In this document: positions 21,069-29,719 of the stretch, piece after piece
How the letters are laid out: every line of letters starts with the position of its first letter
Position numbering within the stretch: the stretch's first letter is position 1
Source: Anaerocolumna sp. AGMB13020
GTDB lineage: Bacteria > Bacillota > Clostridia > Lachnospirales > Lachnospiraceae
Length of the DNA: 64,000 bases
Assembly (NCBI RefSeq): GCF_033100115.1
Contig: NZ_CP136910.1
Span: 4,343,001-4,407,000 of the forward strand
Reading direction: 5' to 3'
Made by a program: the position numbers and the translations under genes
Notes under the pieces: generated by a model
What the model saw: only the letters and a program-made list of their open reading frames with translations
Told to the model about the DNA's origin: nothing
Database searches by the model: none

Positions 21069-21121
21069 ATGTGGCGGAAAACTACTTGCACCTCAGAAGG
21101 GTGCAATGAGTTTTCAGACAT
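21069..21121. mobile_element. Deletion derivative of the 164-bp palindromic element
   Basis: The left arm (21069-21092) resembles the left end of the 5094-5257 element (GGAAAACTACTTGCACC against TGAAAACTGCTTGTGCC). The right arm GGTGCAATGAGTTTTCAGAC matches its right end exactly. The internal 100 or so bp are missing and the two arms are joined by a few bases, leaving a short hairpin. The rest of 21015-21277 shows only the leader of the glycosylase gene. Confidence 0.65.
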
Positions 21122-21277
21122 GCAATGGTATTGACTTTGTACATAGGTAATAGGAGGTATGCATTAGCAGTATGCGATACCTAACGACGACAGTACATTT
21201 TATTGGAATAACGGGTGCTGAATAAACTTATCAAGACAGTACTGGGATATACATGAGTTAGAAGGAGCAATACGGAT

Positions 21278-21871
21278 ATGAAATTATCACGTGAATTTTA
21301 TAGACAGGACGGCATAAAGCTTGGAAAAGCTCTTCTTGGAAAGGTACTGGTTCATGAATCGGAGGAGGGCATAACCAAAGGAATCATTGTTGAGACAGAA
21401 AGTTATATGGGAGTAATCGATGCAGCAGCCCATTCATATAAAGGAAAAAGAGATGGCAGGTGCAATATCCAATACAATGAGGGGGGCTATGCCTATATTT
21501 TCATGATATATGGAATGTATAATTGTATGAATATTGTAGCCAATAAAGAAAATATACCGGAGGTGGTACTCCTTCGGGCACTTGAACCGCTGGAAGGCAT
21601 TGATATCATGGAAAAAAGAAGAAAGAATGCCAAATTAAAAATGCTTCTTAATGGGCCTGGGAAATTGTGTCAGGGAATGGGAATTACCAGAGAACATTAT
21701 GGTCTTGATCTGTGCAGCAGCAAATTATATCTTGAAGAACCGGCAAATTCAGAGGAATTTGAGATAGAAACCTCCAAGCGGATCAATATCGATTATGCGG
21801 GGGAAGCGAAAGATTATCTCTGGCGGTTTACCATTAAGAACAATCCTTATGTATCGGTTAAAGTAAAGTGA
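21278..21871 (+). CDS. DNA-3-methyladenine glycosylase (AAG/MPG family)
   Basis: A 197-residue base-excision repair enzyme of the Aag/Mpg fold. Family motifs are clear: an ALLGKVLVHE strand near the start, the catalytic IVETESYMG (Glu acting on the water, about residues 46-54), AAHSYKGKRDGRC, then GGYAYIFMIYGMYNCMNIV with the intercalating Tyr region, and LLNGPGKLCQGMGI. It excises alkylated purines such as 3-methyladenine. Length is normal for bacterial members. It stands alone after the sugar transporter operon, with GAAGGAG upstream of the ATG. Confidence 0.95.
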   Translation: MKLSREFYRQDGIKLGKALLGKVLVHESEEGITKGIIVETESYMGVIDAAAHSYKGKRDGRCNIQYNEGGYAYIFMIYGMYNCMNIVANKENIPEVVLLRALEPLEGIDIMEKRRKNAKLKMLLNGPGKLCQGMGITREHYGLDLCSSKLYLEEPANSEEFEIETSKRINIDYAGEAKDYLWRFTIKNNPYVSVKVK

Positions 21872-22153
21872 ACAAATCGGAAAAGACCCTTAGATGGCAT
21901 AAAATTCCTGTAGGAGAGAAGCAGGTTGTTAATAATTTTTTCTCAAAAACTATGGACTAATTTGACTTTTTATGAGAGAATAAGTGCGGTGTTAAAATAA
22001 TAACATACTGTCTGCTTACAAAAGCATAGATGGCAGGGGATTTAAGCCTGCCTGCAAGGCGGTATTACCGCATTTATGAGGCATTCATAACCCCATATCC
22101 GCGACTAGATAGTAGATACTGCAAAATTGATGTACATTGAAAGGAGTCTAGAC

Positions 22154-22846
22154 ATGATTTATTCACATGAAGTAGAAATGATGTGTCCGGTTGCGCAAGG
22201 CGTTAACCACGGTGCAGCACCAATCCCAGAAGAAGCAAAATGGGTACAGGCCAGAGAAGTGAAGGATATTTCCGGTTTAACACACGGTGTTGGCTGGTGT
22301 GCACCTCAGCAGGGAGCCTGTAAATTGACCCTGAACGTAAAAGACGGTATTATCCAGGAAGCACTGGTAGAGACCATCGGATGTTCAGGTATGACACATT
22401 CAGCAGCTATGGCAGCTGAAATACTTCCCGGAAGAACTGTTTTAGAAGCACTTAACACAGACCTTGTTTGTGATGCTATCAATACAGCTATGAGAGAGCT
22501 TTTCTTACAGATCGCTTATGGTAGAACTCAGAGTGCCTTCTCTGAAGGAGGACTTCCAATCGGAGCCGGACTTGAAGACTTAGGAAAAGGTTTAAGAAGC
22601 CAGGTTGGTACTATGTATGGTACTTTAAAGAAAGGTCCCCGTTACCTTGAAATGGCAGAAGGCTATGTAACCGGAATCGCTCTGGATGAGGAAGATCAGA
22701 TAATCGGTTATCAGTACGTAAATCTGGGCAAAATGACAGATTTCATCAAAAAAGGTGATGACCCTACAACCGCTTATGAGAAGTCCAAAGGACAGTACGG
22801 ACGTGTTGCGGATGCTGTGAAGATCATTGACCCCAGAAAAGAATAA
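22154..22846 (+). CDS. NifU/IscU-like iron-sulfur scaffold protein paired with GGGtGRT protein
   Basis: A 230-residue protein with an IscU/NifU-N-like core. WCAPQQGACKLTLNV and ETIGCSGMTHSAAMAAEIL carry conserved cysteines at the places where scaffold proteins hold a nascent Fe-S cluster. It is longer than classical IscU (about 130), with an extra C-terminal part. ATG 22154 follows AAGGAG. The next gene, 19 bp downstream, encodes the GGGtGRT protein, and this pairing is known across Clostridia, pointing to joint function. Codon use looks optimised, suggesting high expression. The family name is a homology label; the actual reaction is not established. Confidence 0.82.
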   Translation: MIYSHEVEMMCPVAQGVNHGAAPIPEEAKWVQAREVKDISGLTHGVGWCAPQQGACKLTLNVKDGIIQEALVETIGCSGMTHSAAMAAEILPGRTVLEALNTDLVCDAINTAMRELFLQIAYGRTQSAFSEGGLPIGAGLEDLGKGLRSQVGTMYGTLKKGPRYLEMAEGYVTGIALDEEDQIIGYQYVNLGKMTDFIKKGDDPTTAYEKSKGQYGRVADAVKIIDPRKE

Positions 22847-22865
22847 CCGAAGGAGGATACATAAA

Positions 22866-23876
22866 ATGGCTTTATTTGAATCATATGAAAGAAGAATAGA
22901 TAAAATCAATGCTGTATTAAACAGCTATGGAATAGCTTCCATCGAAGAAGCAGAACAGATTACAAAAGCAGCCGGTCTTGATGTATACAACCAGGTAAAA
23001 GGTATTCAGAATATCTGTTTTGAAAATGCCTGTTGGTCTTATATTGTAGGCGCTGCAATCGCTATCAAAAAAGACTGCAGAAAAGCAGCAGATGCTGCTG
23101 CTGCAATTGGTGAAGGACTTCAGGCTTTCTGTATCCCCGGTTCTGTTGCTGACCAGAGAAAAGTTGGTTTAGGACACGGTAACTTAGGAAAGATGTTATT
23201 AGAAGAAGGCACAGAATGCTTCGCTTTCCTTGCTGGTCATGAGTCTTTCGCAGCAGCTGAAGGTGCTATCGGTATCGCGCTCTCCGCGAACAAGGTAAGA
23301 AAACAGCCTTTAAGAGTTATCTTAAATGGTCTTGGTAAAGATGCAGCTCAGATTATCTCCAGAATCAACGGCTTTACTTTCGTAGAGACACAGATGGATT
23401 ACTATACAGGAGAGGTGAAGGAAGTATACCGTAAATCCTACTCCAATGGAGACAGAGCAAAAGTAAACTGCTATGGTGCAAACGACGTAACGGAAGGTGT
23501 TGCAATCATGCACAAGGAAGGTGTTGACGTTTCCATCACTGGTAACTCCACTAATCCTACAAGATTCCAGCATCCAGTAGCAGGTACTTACAAAAAAGAA
23601 TGTCTTGAGCAGGGTAAGAAATACTTCTCCGTAGCTTCCGGCGGCGGTACAGGCAGAACACTTCATCCTGATAACATGGCAGCAGGTCCTGCTTCCTATG
23701 GTATGACAGATACTATGGGTAGAATGCACTCTGATGCTCAGTTCGCAGGTTCTTCTTCCGTTCCCGCTCACGTTGAGATGATGGGTCTTATCGGAATGGG
23801 TAACAACCCTATGGTTGGAGCCACTGTAGCGGTAGCGGTTGCGATCCAGCAGGCTGCTGATGCAGGTAAATTCTAA
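22866..23876 (+). CDS. GGGtGRT protein
   Basis: A 336-residue protein of the family named after its motif, visible as VASGGGTGRTLHPDNMAAGP (about residues 258-277), followed by MHSDAQFAGSSSVPAHVEMM and GNNPMVGATVAVAVA. Earlier conserved stretches include KVGLGHGNLGKMLLEEGTE and LAGHESFAAAEGAIG. It is probably cytoplasmic, as no signal peptide is seen. Its biochemical role is unknown to me; constant linkage to the NifU-like gene upstream suggests a role in Fe-S or related metal-cofactor metabolism. ATG 22866 follows AAGGAGG. Codon choice is strongly biased, consistent with an abundant protein. Confidence 0.85.
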   Translation: MALFESYERRIDKINAVLNSYGIASIEEAEQITKAAGLDVYNQVKGIQNICFENACWSYIVGAAIAIKKDCRKAADAAAAIGEGLQAFCIPGSVADQRKVGLGHGNLGKMLLEEGTECFAFLAGHESFAAAEGAIGIALSANKVRKQPLRVILNGLGKDAAQIISRINGFTFVETQMDYYTGEVKEVYRKSYSNGDRAKVNCYGANDVTEGVAIMHKEGVDVSITGNSTNPTRFQHPVAGTYKKECLEQGKKYFSVASGGGTGRTLHPDNMAAGPASYGMTDTMGRMHSDAQFAGSSSVPAHVEMMGLIGMGNNPMVGATVAVAVAIQQAADAGKF

Positions 23877-23930
23877 GCTTTGCTTGTTGAATAGATTTTA
23901 ATATAATCAAGTTTGGTTCAAAACTTGCCC

Positions 23931-23976
23931 ACTGCCCACGGTTTGTCCGCTACGGATAAACTGGTGGGCAGTTTTT
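23931..23976 (+). terminator. Rho-independent terminator after the GGGtGRT gene
   Basis: Arms ACTGCCCAC (23931-23939) and GTGGGCAGT (23964-23972) pair perfectly. An inner hairpin (GTTTGTCCG with CGGATAAAC) extends the stem, and a run of T follows. It marks the end of the two-gene operon. Confidence 0.9.
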
Positions 23977-24085
23977 CTGGATACATCTATTATTATTAGT
24001 ATATTTATAAGCAATCATAGAGGGCAAAAGGAGACAAGGATGGGAAAAAATTATAGCTATGGTATAAGGTTTTGTAGTAAGCTCC

Positions 24086-24149
24086 ATGCAATTCTTTAGG
24101 TGAACTCATCAATACGCATGGGGCGTTATGTTACAGTAAAGAATTGCAT
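24086..24149 (+). promoter_or_regulatory. Inverted repeat in the leader of a GNAT gene
   Basis: Perfect 13-bp arms ATGCAATTCTTTA (24086-24098) and TAAAGAATTGCAT (24137-24149) enclose 38 bases, ending 59 bp before the next start codon. There is no T-run, so it is not a usual terminator. It may be a structured 5' leader or a remnant of a small palindromic element. Confidence 0.5.
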
Positions 24150-24208
24150 TATAAATTATAGTTTTAAGATAAATAAAAATTATAAAATATAAAAGGAGCA
24201 ATTCAAAT

Positions 24209-24739
24209 ATGAAAATAGATTTGATTTTATGCAATAAAGAAACAGGCTTTGTAATAAAGAACATGTACCCGCTATATCTGCATGATTTGGCTGAAATCCA
24301 TGATACACTGCCTAATCGATATGGTATCTTTGAAGAAGATGAGACACGCACTTTAAGCGAGCAATATGATACGCAGAATATCTGGTTTGAAAATCCGGAA
24401 GAGCTTTTTCCCTATTGCATAACCGTTGATGGGATTCCGGCAGGCTTCTGCCTCATAGCCAGTGGTAAATACGTATCAAGAGAAGTGGACTATTGCGTCC
24501 ACGAGACCTTTATTTTGCGCCCCTATCGAAGCAAAGGCATCTCTCAGGAGGCGGTTATCCGTATTCTTGATAAACACAGAGGGCGATGGATGCTTGATAC
24601 CAGTTCAGAGGATATTAATAGCCGTGCTCAATTGTTTTGGAGCAGAATGATATTGGCCTATACAGGAGGGATATATCAGGTAGAGAAAAGAATAATTCAT
24701 AATATGCCAAGACTGGTATTCACTTTTCATAATCAGTAA
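24209..24739 (+). CDS. GNAT family N-acetyltransferase
   Basis: A 176-residue protein with GNAT features: AGFCLIASGKY (central strand, about residues 76-86), a Val-Asp-Tyr strand, then ILRPYRSKGISQEAVIRIL (about 103-121), which corresponds to the acetyl-CoA motif A (R-x-K-G-I). The C-terminal part has SRAQLFWSRMI, typical of motif B. The substrate is unknown. AAAAGGAG lies upstream. The gene is followed directly by a 20-bp-period tandem repeat array. Confidence 0.7.
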   Translation: MKIDLILCNKETGFVIKNMYPLYLHDLAEIHDTLPNRYGIFEEDETRTLSEQYDTQNIWFENPEELFPYCITVDGIPAGFCLIASGKYVSREVDYCVHETFILRPYRSKGISQEAVIRILDKHRGRWMLDTSSEDINSRAQLFWSRMILAYTGGIYQVEKRIIHNMPRLVFTFHNQ

Positions 24740-24789
24740 GGGCGTTCATACCTTACCGTCTGGATATAACGAGCCATAGAAAAACAATT

Positions 24790-25000
24790 ATGAGCCAAGA
24801 AGAACATTTACAAGCCAAGAAGAACAATTACAAGTCAAGAAAGACAATTACAAGTCAAGAAAGACAATTACAAGTCAAGAAAGACAATTACAAGCCAAGA
24901 AGAACGATTACAAGCCAAGAAAGACGATTACAAGCCAAGAAGAACGATTACAGGCCAAGAAAGATAATTACAAGCCAAGAAGATACGATTACAATCCAAG
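24790..25000 (+). repeat. Tandem repeat array, 20-bp unit, about 10 copies
   Basis: The unit is close to CAAGCCAAGAAGAACAATTA, varying mainly at C/T and A/G positions. It starts about 50 bp after the GNAT stop codon and ends about 75 bp before the promoter of the thiamine operon. The units contain few stop codons, so frames look open, but because 20 is not a multiple of 3 this is no evidence of coding. Confidence 0.9.
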
Positions 25001-25071
25001 TGAGAAAACGGTTACAGTAACAAATCAAGTAAAGAGATGTGACCAATATCGAAAAGGTTTCCGTAATTCAA

Positions 25072-25100
25072 TTGACATTACAGAATATGGATACTATAAT
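25072..25100 (+). promoter_or_regulatory. Consensus sigma-A promoter of the thiamine operon
   Basis: TTGACA (25072-25077), a 17-bp spacer, and TATAAT (25095-25100) match the vegetative consensus exactly. Transcription should start near 25107, just before the TPP riboswitch. Confidence 0.9.
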
Positions 25101-25114
25101 AAAACTAAATAAAT

Positions 25115-25197
25115 AATTCGGGAGCTTGTGTGCAGGCTGAGAGGAAACAATAGTTTCGACCGTACCTGATTTGGATAATGCCAACGTAGGGAAGTAT
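25115..25197 (+). ncRNA. TPP riboswitch (THI element)
   Basis: The universally conserved parts are present: GCTGAGAG (about 25136-25143), then ACCTGATTTGGATAATGCCA and CGTAGGGAAGT, which form the pyrimidine- and pyrophosphate-binding helices of the thiamine pyrophosphate aptamer. It lies between a consensus promoter and a terminator hairpin, upstream of five thiamine genes, so it should stop transcription when TPP is abundant. Confidence 0.97.
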
Positions 25198-25219
25198 AAC
25201 ATGGATGAACTGTATTTAT

Positions 25220-25248
25220 GGGATATACCTGCGGGTATATCCCTTTTT
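25220..25248 (+). terminator. Riboswitch expression platform terminator
   Basis: The stem GGGATATACC (25220-25229) with GGTATATCCC (25234-25243) and loop TGCG is followed by TTTTT. It sits 23 bp after the TPP aptamer and 40 bp before the first coding sequence, as expected for a TPP-controlled transcription terminator. Confidence 0.92.
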
Positions 25249-25288
25249 GGTGTTATTTATTGACAAAATACAGAAAGGATAAATAAAA

Positions 25289-25789
25289 ATGTCAGTTAAA
25301 AAGCTATCATTGGCAGGGGTTCTAACCGCTTTGGGAGTAGTATGCTCAACCTTCTATATTCCGGTCGGTGCCTCCAAGGTTTTTCCGGTGCAGCATTTCC
25401 TTAATGTGATTGCCGGTGTAATGCTGGGGCCGGTATACGCAGTTTCCATGGCTTTTGTTACCTCTGTGGTTCGCAATATCATGGGAACGGGAAGTATCCT
25501 GGCTTTCCCCGGGAGCATGTGCGGAGCTTTTCTCTGCGGAATACTCTATAAATACACAAAAAAGCTTGGAGCAGCTTTATTGGGAGAGGTTGCGGGTACA
25601 GGAATTTTTGGAGCTCTTTTAGCCTATCCTGTTGCAGCGATGTTTTTATCCGGTAAAGGAGCTTTTTACGTTTTTGTAATACCCTTTGGTATCAGTTCCT
25701 TCGCTGGCGCCATAATATCCGCAGTGCTCCTGTTATCCTTAAGTAGAAGCGGGATATTACAGAAACTTATTCACAATGAACAACTTTAA
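25289..25789 (+). CDS. thiW: ECF transporter S component ThiW (thiazole uptake)
   Basis: A 166-residue, highly hydrophobic protein with about five membrane segments, of the ThiW family of substrate-specific (S) components of energy-coupling factor transporters. The N-terminal LAGVLTALGVVCSTFYIPVG and the VGASKVFPVQHFLNVIAGVM stretch are typical. Known ThiW proteins are placed under TPP riboswitches and assigned to uptake of the thiazole precursor. It would share an EcfA/A'/T module encoded elsewhere. It is first in the operon, with GAAAGGA upstream; its salvage role fits the presence of thiM and the absence of thiazole synthesis genes in the cluster. Confidence 0.93.
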   Translation: MSVKKLSLAGVLTALGVVCSTFYIPVGASKVFPVQHFLNVIAGVMLGPVYAVSMAFVTSVVRNIMGTGSILAFPGSMCGAFLCGILYKYTKKLGAALLGEVAGTGIFGALLAYPVAAMFLSGKGAFYVFVIPFGISSFAGAIISAVLLLSLSRSGILQKLIHNEQL

Positions 25790-25820
25790 ATAGTTAAAAT
25801 ATGAAAGAAGGTAATAAAAA

Positions 25821-27122
25821 ATGAATTATCATACACAGATGGAAGCAGCCAGAAAGAAGATACTTACAAAGGAAATGGAGATAGTCTCCCAAAAAGAGGG
25901 AATGGATACCGAACTGCTCATGGAACGGGTCTCGGCAGGGCGTATTGTCATTCCAGCTAACAGACTGCATACTTCACTGAGCCCGGAAGGTATCGGAGAA
26001 GGCTTAAAGACAAAAATCAATGTCAACCTGGGAGTCTCAGGAGATTGCGCAGATTATGAAAAGGAATTTGAAAAAGTCAGACTTTCCCTTGCGTTTGGTG
26101 CCGAGGCTATAATGGATTTAAGCAACTACGGCAAGACCAATACCTTTCGGAGACAGCTGATAGAGTACTCAAAGGCTATGATCGGAACAGTTCCCATGTA
26201 TGATGCAATAGGCTACCTGGAGAAAGATCTTATGGATATTTCAGCTAAGGATTTTCTGAGGGTGGTAGAAGCACATGCCAAACAGGGAGTGGATTTTATG
26301 ACCATCCATGCTGGAATCAACAAGAGGGCAGTTGAAACCTTTAAAGCCTCCCATCGTTTAACTAATATTGTATCCAGGGGAGGTTCTCTGTTGTTTGCAT
26401 GGATGGAGATGACAGGAAATGAAAATCCCTTTTATGAATACTACGATGAAGTACTGGCACTGTTAAGAGAATATGATGTTACCATCAGTCTGGGGGATGC
26501 GCTTCGACCAGGAAGTATTCATGACAGTACGGACGCCGGACAGCTGGGAGAGTTAATTGAATTGGGACAACTGACCTTAAGAGCCTGGGAGAAGGATGTA
26601 CAGGTAGTGGTGGAGGGACCGGGGCATATGGCAATAAATGAAATTGCTGCCAATATGACCCTTCAAAAACGCCTGTGCCATGGTGCACCGTTTTATGTTC
26701 TGGGGCCTTTGGTAACGGATATTGCACCTGGCTATGACCACATTACATCTGCTATCGGAGGTGCCATTGCTGCTGCAAACGGTGCGGATTTTCTCTGTTA
26801 TGTCACCCCTGCGGAGCACTTAAGGCTTCCGGACCTCTCCGATGTAAAGGAAGGAATCATGGCAACCAAAATAGCTGCTCATGCGGCGGATATTGCCAAA
26901 GGTTTACCGGGAGCAAGAGAGCAGGATAACCGTATGAGCGATGCCAGAAGAAGAATTGACTGGGAAGAAATGTTTGCTTGTGCTCTTGATTCTAAGAAAG
27001 CAAGGGAATACTTTGAAAGTGCACCGCCATCAGATAAGCACAGCTGCTCCATGTGCGGCAAAATGTGTGCAATGAGAACCACTAACAAAATATTGAACGG
27101 TGAAAAGGTAGAAATACTATAG
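25821..27122 (+). CDS. thiC: Phosphomethylpyrimidine synthase ThiC
   Basis: A 433-residue radical SAM enzyme that converts aminoimidazole ribotide to hydroxymethylpyrimidine phosphate. It is of the short clostridial type without the long N-terminal extension of proteobacterial ThiC. Diagnostic stretches are [61 protein letters not shown], and [20 protein letters not shown]. Near the C-terminus CSMCGKMC carries the Cys cluster for the [4Fe-4S] centre, spaced CX2CX3C. It is second in the TPP-regulated operon and followed 25 bp later by thiM. Confidence 0.98.
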   Translation: MNYHTQMEAARKKILTKEMEIVSQKEGMDTELLMERVSAGRIVIPANRLHTSLSPEGIGEGLKTKINVNLGVSGDCADYEKEFEKVRLSLAFGAEAIMDLSNYGKTNTFRRQLIEYSKAMIGTVPMYDAIGYLEKDLMDISAKDFLRVVEAHAKQGVDFMTIHAGINKRAVETFKASHRLTNIVSRGGSLLFAWMEMTGNENPFYEYYDEVLALLREYDVTISLGDALRPGSIHDSTDAGQLGELIELGQLTLRAWEKDVQVVVEGPGHMAINEIAANMTLQKRLCHGAPFYVLGPLVTDIAPGYDHITSAIGGAIAAANGADFLCYVTPAEHLRLPDLSDVKEGIMATKIAAHAADIAKGLPGAREQDNRMSDARRRIDWEEMFACALDSKKAREYFESAPPSDKHSCSMCGKMCAMRTTNKILNGEKVEIL

Positions 27123-27147
27123 AACTACTCTATAAAGGAAGGAAATA

Positions 27148-28011
27148 ATGGTACATACTATTTTTGAGGGGAGTTTCAGGAGATTGCGGGAGAGGGCACC
27201 TCATATTCACTGTATCACCAACTATGTTACCGCAAACGACTGTGCTAATATATTGCTGGCCTGTGGCGCTTATCCGGTAATGGCAGATTTTTCGGAGGAA
27301 GCCGAGGAAATAACGGCAGGCTGTGAGGCTCTGGTAATCAATCTGGGAACGATAAATGACAACAGATTATCGGCTATGCTAAGGGCAGGTAAACGGGCAA
27401 ATGCACTTTTGCACCCCGTACTTTTAGATCCGGTGGGAGTGGGAGCCTCTGCCTACCGCTTAGAGGCGGCTTTTCGATTGCTGAAGGAAATAGACTTTAG
27501 CGTCATCAGAGGAAATGCATCGGAAATAAAGACGTTGTATAAAGGAAGCGGCAGCTCAAAAGGAGTGGATGCGGCAAAAGAAGACAGCCGTATGGAAAAT
27601 AATCCAGAGGAAGCCTGTAAAGCGGCACGGGAGCTTGCCGGAAGGACCGGTGCAGTCATTGTTCAGACGGGAGAAACAGATATTCTTGCAGAGAAAGAAA
27701 AGGTCTTTTATCTTGGAAACGGACATGCCTCCATGTGTAAAATAGCAGGAACCGGCTGTATGCTTTCGGCAGTTATCGGAGCTTTTAACGCCGTTTATCC
27801 GGAAGAACCCTTAAGGGCCGCAATAGCAGGAACTGCAGCAATGGGAATAAGCGGTGAAATTGCTTTTGCGAGAATGCTAGAGAGGAAAGAGGGGACAGCT
27901 TCCTTAAAAATTCATTTAATGGATTGCATCAGTAATATGGAGGAGGAACTCCTGAAAGAACGTATTTTACTGACAGAAGACCTGAAAGGATATAGAGAAT
28001 GGACAAGTTAA
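27148..28011 (+). CDS. thiM: Hydroxyethylthiazole kinase ThiM
   Basis: A 287-residue ribokinase-fold enzyme phosphorylating the thiazole alcohol during salvage. Family motifs are visible: HCITNYVTANDCANILLACG near the start, PVLLDPVGVGASAYR (about 91-105), VIRGNASEIKTL, then the catalytic GTGCMLSAVIGAF (about 201-213, anion hole and Asp-equivalent region). Its end overlaps the start of thiE by 13 bp, so the two are translationally coupled. It works with ThiW to use external thiazole. Confidence 0.97.
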   Translation: MVHTIFEGSFRRLRERAPHIHCITNYVTANDCANILLACGAYPVMADFSEEAEEITAGCEALVINLGTINDNRLSAMLRAGKRANALLHPVLLDPVGVGASAYRLEAAFRLLKEIDFSVIRGNASEIKTLYKGSGSSKGVDAAKEDSRMENNPEEACKAARELAGRTGAVIVQTGETDILAEKEKVFYLGNGHASMCKIAGTGCMLSAVIGAFNAVYPEEPLRAAIAGTAAMGISGEIAFARMLERKEGTASLKIHLMDCISNMEEELLKERILLTEDLKGYREWTS

Positions 28012-28643
28012 GGGATAAAATGCTTTTATATCTGGTTACAGACAGAACCTGGCTTAGAGCGAAGCAATTGGCTGAGCAGGTAGAAACCGCCGTCAGAGCG
28101 GGAGTAACCATGGTACAGCTGAGAGAAAAAGAACTTTCCTTTGATGCTTTTACCGCAGAAGCGCTGGCAGTAAAAGAAGTGACGGACAGATACCGGATTC
28201 CCCTTATCATAAATGACAGAATTGATGTGGCGGTGGCAGTGGATGCCGCCGGTGTACATCTGGGACAGAAGGATGGAGAGATTGCAAAAGCAAGAAAGAT
28301 ACTTGGAAAAAATAAGATAATTGGTATGTCAGTTCATAATGTATGGGAAGCGGCAGAAGCGGAGCGAGAAGGGGCGGATTATCTTGGGGCAGGTGCAGTC
28401 TTTGGTTCTTCTACGAAAACGGATGCTGGTCTGTTGTCCTTTGAAACCTTAAAAGACATATGCCAGGAGGTATCCATACCGGTAACAGCCATCGGAGGAA
28501 TCAACAGTGAAAATATCTGCAAATTGTCAGGCACCGGTATAAGCAGCGTGGCTGTTATTTCTGCAATTCTTGGAAGCAGGGATATTAAGCAGGCAGCGGC
28601 AGAAATGAAAAGGCTTGCAAAACAGATAATTATATCTTCTTAG
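27999..28643 (+). CDS. thiE: Thiamine-phosphate synthase ThiE
   Basis: A 214-residue TIM-barrel enzyme that joins HMP-pyrophosphate and thiazole phosphate into thiamine phosphate. Conserved motifs are TMVQLREKELS (about 38-48), IINDRIDVAVAVDAAGVHLG, VHNVWEAAEAEREGADYLG, and AVFGSSTKTDAG for pyrophosphate binding, then VTAIGGI. The start overlaps the end of thiM. It completes the salvage plus synthesis pathway encoded by the operon. Confidence 0.97.
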   Translation: MDKLRDKMLLYLVTDRTWLRAKQLAEQVETAVRAGVTMVQLREKELSFDAFTAEALAVKEVTDRYRIPLIINDRIDVAVAVDAAGVHLGQKDGEIAKARKILGKNKIIGMSVHNVWEAAEAEREGADYLGAGAVFGSSTKTDAGLLSFETLKDICQEVSIPVTAIGGINSENICKLSGTGISSVAVISAILGSRDIKQAAAEMKRLAKQIIISS

Positions 28644-28680
28644 AAACGTTAAGGAAGGAAAGAAAGGAAACAGACAGCTT

Positions 28681-29469
28681 ATGCAGAAAGTACTTACGGT
28701 TGCAGGCTCCGACTGCAGCGGAGGAGCAGGAATTCAAGCAGACCTAAAGACCATTACTGCCCACGGACACTATGGTATGAGCGTAATTACAGCCCTAACG
28801 GCACAAAATACTCTTGGTGTTTCCGGAATATATGAAGTCAGCCCCCAGTTTGTTGAGGAACAGTTAAACCGCATCTGTGAAGATATCTATCCGGATGCAG
28901 TAAAGATTGGTATGCTATATAACGCAGAAATCATGAAGTGTCTGTGCAGGAAAATCAAAGAATACCGGCTGAGAAATATTGTATTAGATCCGGTGATGGT
29001 CTCCACTAGCGGAAAAAGTCTTTTGAAGGAAGAAGCCGCAGCTATTTTAATCGATGAACTTCTTCCCCTGTCCCATGTCTTTACCCCAAATCTGTATGAA
29101 GCCTCTGCTGTCAGTGGTATCTCCATTCGAAGCAAAAGTGATATGCTTGCTGCGGTACAAAAGATTGGCAGCAGATATGACGGATATATTTTGATGAAAG
29201 GAGGACATCTGCAGGAATGCTGTGATGACCTGCTGTATAAAGACGGAGAAGTATACTGGTTACGGCAGGAGAGAATCGACAACCCGAATACTCACGGAAC
29301 AGGCTGCACTTTATCCTCAGCCATTGCCTGTAACCTGGCAAAAGGAAAAGAAACCAGAGATAGTATTACGGCTGCCAAAGAGTATGTAACCGGTGCAATC
29401 AGAGCAAATCTTAAGCTGGGGAGGGGGAACGGGCCGTTAAACCATGTCTGGAATTTGCCATTATATTGA
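28681..29469 (+). CDS. thiD: Hydroxymethylpyrimidine / phosphomethylpyrimidine kinase ThiD
   Basis: A 262-residue ribokinase-fold kinase that phosphorylates HMP and HMP-P to HMP-PP. The N-terminal TVAGSDCSGGAGIQADLKTI is diagnostic, followed by GMSVITALTAQNT, VLDPVMVSTSGK (about 100-111), and THGTGCTLSSAIACNLAKG (about 203-221) with the catalytic region. It is the last gene of the TPP-regulated operon. No separate thiazole synthesis genes (thiG, thiS, thiH, thiF) occur nearby. Confidence 0.96.
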   Translation: MQKVLTVAGSDCSGGAGIQADLKTITAHGHYGMSVITALTAQNTLGVSGIYEVSPQFVEEQLNRICEDIYPDAVKIGMLYNAEIMKCLCRKIKEYRLRNIVLDPVMVSTSGKSLLKEEAAAILIDELLPLSHVFTPNLYEASAVSGISIRSKSDMLAAVQKIGSRYDGYILMKGGHLQECCDDLLYKDGEVYWLRQERIDNPNTHGTGCTLSSAIACNLAKGKETRDSITAAKEYVTGAIRANLKLGRGNGPLNHVWNLPLY

Positions 29470-29544
29470 AGGCAGGTTTCAAAGCCGATGGATAACAGAA
29501 AATTACGAAATCCAGAAATGTAGAAATATATGTAGAAATTTAAA

Positions 29545-29645
29545 CTGGAAAAATTGATTAATGAAAAAGTACATAAATGAAAAGCACATAATGAATAGTT
29601 GATAAATGAGAAATTAATAAACGAATAATTGGTAAAAAAAAATTC
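29545..29645 (+). repeat. Degenerate AT-rich repetitive tract
   Basis: Loosely repeated words such as GATAAATGA, GATTAATGA and ATAAACGAAT recur every 15-20 bp in the gap after thiD. The period is not exact, so it may be a decayed relative of the sharper tandem arrays in this window. The gap up to 30095 otherwise holds only the terminator at 29720 and the promoter region of the acyltransferase. Confidence 0.45.
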
Positions 29646-29719
29646 ATCAATGAAAAATGCTCTATGAACTGAACATGAAAAAATCGATTATCTGTAAAAA
29701 TATTCATGATTGAAAAATA

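Noticed and set aside
24790-25000. CRISPR array
   Set aside because: The units follow each other without unique spacers and no cas gene is present; the same holds for the other arrays.
24790-25020. Open plus-strand frame of 76 residues across the 20-bp array
   Set aside because: All frames are open because the repeated unit lacks stops; the period is not a multiple of 3, there is no ribosome binding site, and the peptide resembles nothing.
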